DNA of 64,000 nucleotides from Aminobacterium mobile DSM 12262 (lineage in GTDB: Bacteria > Synergistota > Synergistia > Synergistales > Aminobacteriaceae), in assembly GCF_000526395.1 (NCBI RefSeq), contig NZ_JAFZ01000001.1:310001-374000 (forward strand). Reading direction: 5' to 3'. Positions 60,656 through 64,000 of the stretch are shown here, piece after piece; positions within the stretch are counted from its first letter, which is position 1, and each line of letters starts with the position of its first letter. The notes under the pieces were generated by a model. It was not told where the DNA came from and made no database searches. It saw only the letters and a list, made by a program, of their open reading frames with translations. The translations under genes were made by a program, and so were the position numbers.

Positions 60656-61978
60656 ATGAAAAAAATATTAATGATATTAATAATGATTGTTATGATTTTG
60701 AATTTTTTTTGTGGGGCATCTTTTGCATCCTCTAAAAAAAATTTCAGAGAGAATTCTTGCATTGTTGATAATATTGATGAAGCACTTTGGCAAAAAACAG
60801 TGGAAATATACTTGAAAGACGATCTTTGGACAGAGCAAAATGCATATGATGCGTGTCATTATTTAATGGTACCTATGCATGCGGCTTTTCTTTTGAGGAA
60901 ATATGAGTGGGAAGAACAATTTAATACTCATTTTTTGCGGTTTTTAGAAGCTTATCAAAATGGTAATGCTATTGTAGAAGGGAGACTTAATAGGCTTCAT
61001 TATTTTTATTTAATGAGTCGTTTTTTAGCGCTGTCTTTAAATTCAAATAATTATGGTATTTTACAAAAAGAGTTGCAAAAAATATTATATGACGAGATAG
61101 AAATTTTATGGACTAAAGACCCCGCATGGATGTGGGGGAAGAAGCCCTTTATTGGGGGGATGCGCGAGAGATTCGCATGGAAATTCTCTGGTGCTAAACT
61201 CCCTTATAGTTATTGCAAGGCTGTTATTGATGAGGAATTATTTGTTTTTTCGATCGCAGCTGATTTACGAAGTATAGAGCGTGTTGTTAAAACAAGGGCA
61301 ACATGGTCTCCTCTCATTAGTGATATCTTAGATGCAGCATATGATGTTTTTAAAAAAGAAAGCAGTTTTTTAAGTGATGATGGTTGGCTTTTCCAAATAG
61401 GCGTATGGGCAGACCATGGGGATTATGCGTATGTTGGACATTTACAGAAAGGGACTAATTTAGAACCTAAACCATTACGAGACGTGTCTTCTGATGTATC
61501 TCATAGCCATAGGTTTCCTCTTTGGATATTAAGTTTACGAGATGCATATGAAAGCTCAGACGAGGAATACCAATATTATGAAAAAGTAAGAAAAGGCTTA
61601 GCAAAACAATTTACAGAGAAAGTATTGATCCCCCCTTCCAATGTTTTCCAGGCGTACAGAACTACTAATTTTATGGACGGGAGAAATGGTATTTATAGGT
61701 GGAATTATAAAACCCAAGGACCAAATAATGGGTATGGCCCATATGAATTATCAGGGACATTCATGCTTGGTTGGTGGGCTTTTTGTGGTTCTAAAATAAT
61801 AGATGATTCCTATGGTGAGATGGTAAAAGCTTTCCCTCTAAGTGAAAGAATTATATCTGTATATACCGGACCCAACACAACTAGAGAAAGACATTCCCTT
61901 GTTAAATTTCCAGATTTTTTCAAGAATGGATATTCAGAGTTGTTAGTTAGATTAGCTAGTAAAATGCCTGTGTTCTAG
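60656..61978 (+). CDS. Secreted protein of unknown function in polysaccharide locus
   Basis: 440 residues with a signal peptide (ILMILIMIVMILNFFCGASFA). The mature part is rich in Trp, Tyr and His and all-helical in outlook, for instance HYFYLMSRFLALSLNSNNYG, AWMWGKKPFIGGMRERFAWKFSG and YGPYELSGTFMLGWWAF. This recalls alpha/alpha-barrel polysaccharide lyases or hydrolases, but I cannot assign a family. Base composition is more AT-rich than the genes to the left, which together with position marks the start of a variable surface-glycan region. ATG 60656 follows GGAGAAAG. Confidence 0.75.
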   Translation: MKKILMILIMIVMILNFFCGASFASSKKNFRENSCIVDNIDEALWQKTVEIYLKDDLWTEQNAYDACHYLMVPMHAAFLLRKYEWEEQFNTHFLRFLEAYQNGNAIVEGRLNRLHYFYLMSRFLALSLNSNNYGILQKELQKILYDEIEILWTKDPAWMWGKKPFIGGMRERFAWKFSGAKLPYSYCKAVIDEELFVFSIAADLRSIERVVKTRATWSPLISDILDAAYDVFKKESSFLSDDGWLFQIGVWADHGDYAYVGHLQKGTNLEPKPLRDVSSDVSHSHRFPLWILSLRDAYESSDEEYQYYEKVRKGLAKQFTEKVLIPPSNVFQAYRTTNFMDGRNGIYRWNYKTQGPNNGYGPYELSGTFMLGWWAFCGSKIIDDSYGEMVKAFPLSERIISVYTGPNTTRERHSLVKFPDFFKNGYSELLVRLASKMPVF

Positions 61979-62080
61979 AAGAGAAGAGGTGCTCTTAGAA
62001 TATAAAGGCGGACAAATCTAAAAAGAAATTGCATTTTACATGTTATTTCAATTTATTAATAGGGTGAAGGTTTGATTTCA

Positions 62081-63535
62081 ATGAAGTATTTTTTGCCTCG
62101 CTTAATTGAAAATCTAAAAAACAAATTTAAATCAGAATCAGCAGTCAAAAGCGTTTCCCTCTTAGCTGGAGGTACAGCTATTGGTCAGGCTATTTATGTT
62201 TTTGTAACCCCTATTTTATCTAGGCTCTATTCTCCTTCAGATTTTGGGGTTTTAGCCATATATGCAGCCTTACTAAGCATTTTGGGGGCTTTTACAAGCT
62301 TATCATATCATTTAGCTATACCTCTGCCTGAGGAAGATGCTTCAGCTACAAACCTACTTGTTTTAAGCTGTTTGGCACATGCAGGAGTAGTTTGCTTTCT
62401 ATCTCTTGTTATCTATTTTAAGGGGGACTTTTTTTTAGCTAAATGTGGTTGGGAGGCAATAAAACCGTACCAATGGCTCCTTCCTTTAGGGGTTTTTTTT
62501 ACCGGTCTATATACGATATTAACCTACTTTGCACTTCGATTTAAAGCCTATCAAACCATTGCGCAAACAAAGGTAACCCAAAAATTGTTTGGTGCGGGAA
62601 CAAGTGTTTTAATGGGGGTAACAGGTTTTACACCCTCTGGTTTGTTATGGGGGCAGATTATAGGTATGACAGGCGGAATTACTTCTCTTGTTCGTATAAC
62701 GAAAAAAAACTTTTCCCTAAGCGTAGTCAATAAAAAAATGTTAGCAATCGTTGCTAAAAAATATTACAATTTCCCTCTTTATCAAACGTGGGGAACCCTC
62801 CTTAACGTGCTAAGTATACAAATAATGCCACTTTTGCTCGCCTCTTTTTTCTCCTCAGATGTAACTGGATGGTTTGCTATGAGCATGAGAGTTCTTCAGC
62901 TGCCCGCCAGTTTTTTAGGTCAGTCTATAGGACAGGTTTATTTTCAGAAAGCAAGCGTTGCACAAAGGGAAAAACGGTTATCAGATGTAACGGTTCGTAC
63001 TCTTAAGGCTTTGGTTACTTTAGGGACATTCCCTATTTTATCTTTAGGTTTTATAGCCCCGGATCTTTTTCCTTTAATCTTAGGGGACAGTTGGAAGATA
63101 GCTGGTTACTATACTCTTTTCCTTGCTCCTTACCTATGGATGCAGTTTTTATCATCTCCTATCTCTGCTACTTTTTTGATAGTGAATAAACAAAAGTATT
63201 TAACTCTTTTTCAAGGATTCATGTTACTTATGGGTGTGGCATCTCTCTATATAGGCTATTTAGTCCAAGGTACTTATGCCCCTATTATTATTTATGGAAT
63301 AGGGAAATTTATAGTCTACTTCTTGTACCTCGTTATTATTATGAAATTGGTGGGCAAAGGCATAAGCGAATATTTAGGAGGAATAATAAAGGAGTTTTGT
63401 ATTGCTATGTTACTTATTATTCCAATAATAGTTACTCAATCTTATCGAGCACCAGCGTTTTTTAATATAGGTGCATGGATTTTTTCTAGCTTAATTTACG
63501 TGTTTTGGATTCTCAAAAGAAAGCTCTTGGTGTGA
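62081..63535 (+). CDS. wzx: Polysaccharide flippase (Wzx/MATE-like)
   Basis: Inner-membrane protein of 484 residues with 12-14 helices that moves lipid-linked glycan units across the membrane. SVSLLAGGTAIGQAIYVFVTPILSRLYSP near residue 25 and FGVLAIYAALLSILGAF are the standard N-terminal Wzx blocks. ATG 62081 suits GGGTGAAGG; TTG 62072 is too near. Part of the AT-rich region; convergent with the next gene. Confidence 0.9.
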   Translation: MKYFLPRLIENLKNKFKSESAVKSVSLLAGGTAIGQAIYVFVTPILSRLYSPSDFGVLAIYAALLSILGAFTSLSYHLAIPLPEEDASATNLLVLSCLAHAGVVCFLSLVIYFKGDFFLAKCGWEAIKPYQWLLPLGVFFTGLYTILTYFALRFKAYQTIAQTKVTQKLFGAGTSVLMGVTGFTPSGLLWGQIIGMTGGITSLVRITKKNFSLSVVNKKMLAIVAKKYYNFPLYQTWGTLLNVLSIQIMPLLLASFFSSDVTGWFAMSMRVLQLPASFLGQSIGQVYFQKASVAQREKRLSDVTVRTLKALVTLGTFPILSLGFIAPDLFPLILGDSWKIAGYYTLFLAPYLWMQFLSSPISATFLIVNKQKYLTLFQGFMLLMGVASLYIGYLVQGTYAPIIIYGIGKFIVYFLYLVIIMKLVGKGISEYLGGIIKEFCIAMLLIIPIIVTQSYRAPAFFNIGAWIFSSLIYVFWILKRKLLV

Positions 63536-64000
63536 TTAAAAAATTTGATTATCAAATATCTTTTCTTTGGCTCGATTCAGATTTGCAGTTTTCGCTAACC
63601 AAAGCAAGAAAACTGCAAGGGCTAATCCGTGAGTAAGAAGTCCCGTTGTTAGATCTGAGCTCATGAAAACAGTAATAATAGGAACAGCAATGAGAGAACT
63701 TCCTACCCATAGGGGAAGTTTATTGTACGTCGTGTCATCTGTGAACTTCAAAACAAGACCAAGTAAGAATGCATAAAAAACTATCCCCCAATAGCCCATG
63801 TGGGCATATCCTGTACCAAGAAAACCAGTATTTGCCCATGCTTGAGGATTTTGCCCTATAAATGTACTTACGAGTAGAGGTGGTGCTATATCGTATGGAT
63901 AGTTTATAAATTTTTTTAAGAAACTATTAGAAAAATATACCATGGGATTGTTTTGAAAAAAAGCAAAGTACTTGAAGTTTAAGAAAGCAGGAACGAAAAG
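63536..64000 (-). CDS. O-antigen polymerase-like membrane protein (C-terminal part)
   Basis: The frame stays open to the right edge, so only the last 154 codons are visible. GTGYAHMGYWGIVFYAFLLGLVLKF and later hydrophobic segments, with a short loop between, resemble the C-terminal half of Wzy/O-antigen ligase-type proteins (GNxYxxxGxxGVxxxxxxxG motif). It is convergent with wzx with no gap between the stop codons. Confidence 0.7.
   Translation of the reverse strand, partial: LFVPAFLNFKYFAFFQNNPMVYFSNSFLKKFINYPYDIAPPLLVSTFIGQNPQAWANTGFLGTGYAHMGYWGIVFYAFLLGLVLKFTDDTTYNKLPLWVGSSLIAVPIITVFMSSDLTTGLLTHGLALAVFLLWLAKTANLNRAKEKIFDNQIF

Noticed and set aside
1-64000. tRNA, rRNA or CRISPR
   Set aside because: No T-arm/CCA patterns, conserved rRNA segments or regularly spaced repeats were found by eye.

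Overview
The window reads as chromosome of an anaerobic, amino-acid-fermenting, diderm bacterium, most likely of the Synergistota (Aminobacterium or a relative). This is inference from gene content: a selenocysteine-containing glycine/betaine-reductase-type component B, split glycine dehydrogenase (gcvPA/gcvPB), fused iron-sulfur L-serine dehydratase, two UPF0597/CyuA-type proteins, a TRAP transporter, a DUF3798 binding protein, an AGCS symporter, several peptidases and many FCD-type GntR regulators, plus Wzx/Wzy-type surface polysaccharide genes at the right end. I saw no rRNA, tRNA, CRISPR array or intact transposase.

Layout. 1-4.5 kb: ABC importer of the polyamine/iron/phosphonate type with a LOG-like protein inside the operon. 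4.6-7.3 kb: RmlD-like reductase, an RNase H with a SWIM-like C-terminal zinc motif, and an MFS carrier. 7.3-12.7 kb (minus): a five-gene oligopeptide/nickel-type ABC importer whose binding protein appears circularly permuted. 12.7-17.4 kb: mscL between inverted copies of a short repeat, gamma-glutamyltransferase, a macrodomain protein, galE and a cold-shock protein. 17.6-25.6 kb: a sugar/nucleoside-type ABC importer with DUF3798 binding protein and two peptidases. 25.6-27.8 kb (minus): three tandem FadR-type regulators. 28.0-39.0 kb: a ten-gene amino-acid operon (cyclodeaminase-family enzyme, TRAP transporter, serine dehydratase, UPF0597, GrdE-like, selenoprotein GrdB-like, GrdX, opine dehydrogenase). 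39.1-44.5 kb (minus): a second, GC-richer UPF0597 protein, a URO-D-family protein, two GntR regulators and an AI-2E-family membrane protein. 45-57 kb: gcvPA-gcvPB, a NAD-kinase-like protein, a saccharopine-dehydrogenase-like protein, AGCS symporter, PpnP, PepV-like dipeptidase, MFS, ProC-like reductase and EamA permease. 57.3-59 kb: a small-protein cluster (DUF1659, DUF2922, YvrJ, M15 peptidase, sigma factor). 59-64 kb: EamA permease, winged-helix/nucleotidyltransferase-like regulator, then AT-rich polysaccharide genes.

How it fits together. Most genes import peptides or amino acids and strip nitrogen from them. The 17.6-kb ABC operon and the 28-kb TRAP/Grd operon share an almost identical promoter-operator (28 of 32 positions equal, same spacing from a TTGAC element), and the three FadR-like genes lie between them, so they look like one regulon. 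The selenoprotein operon is the strongest candidate for an undescribed system: it pairs component B of a Stickland-type reductase with an opine dehydrogenase and with serine- and cysteine-degrading enzymes, suggesting reductive cleavage of an N-substituted glycine or opine-like compound. The permuted binding protein, the RNase H-SWIM fusion and the small-protein/sigma cluster are separate points of interest.
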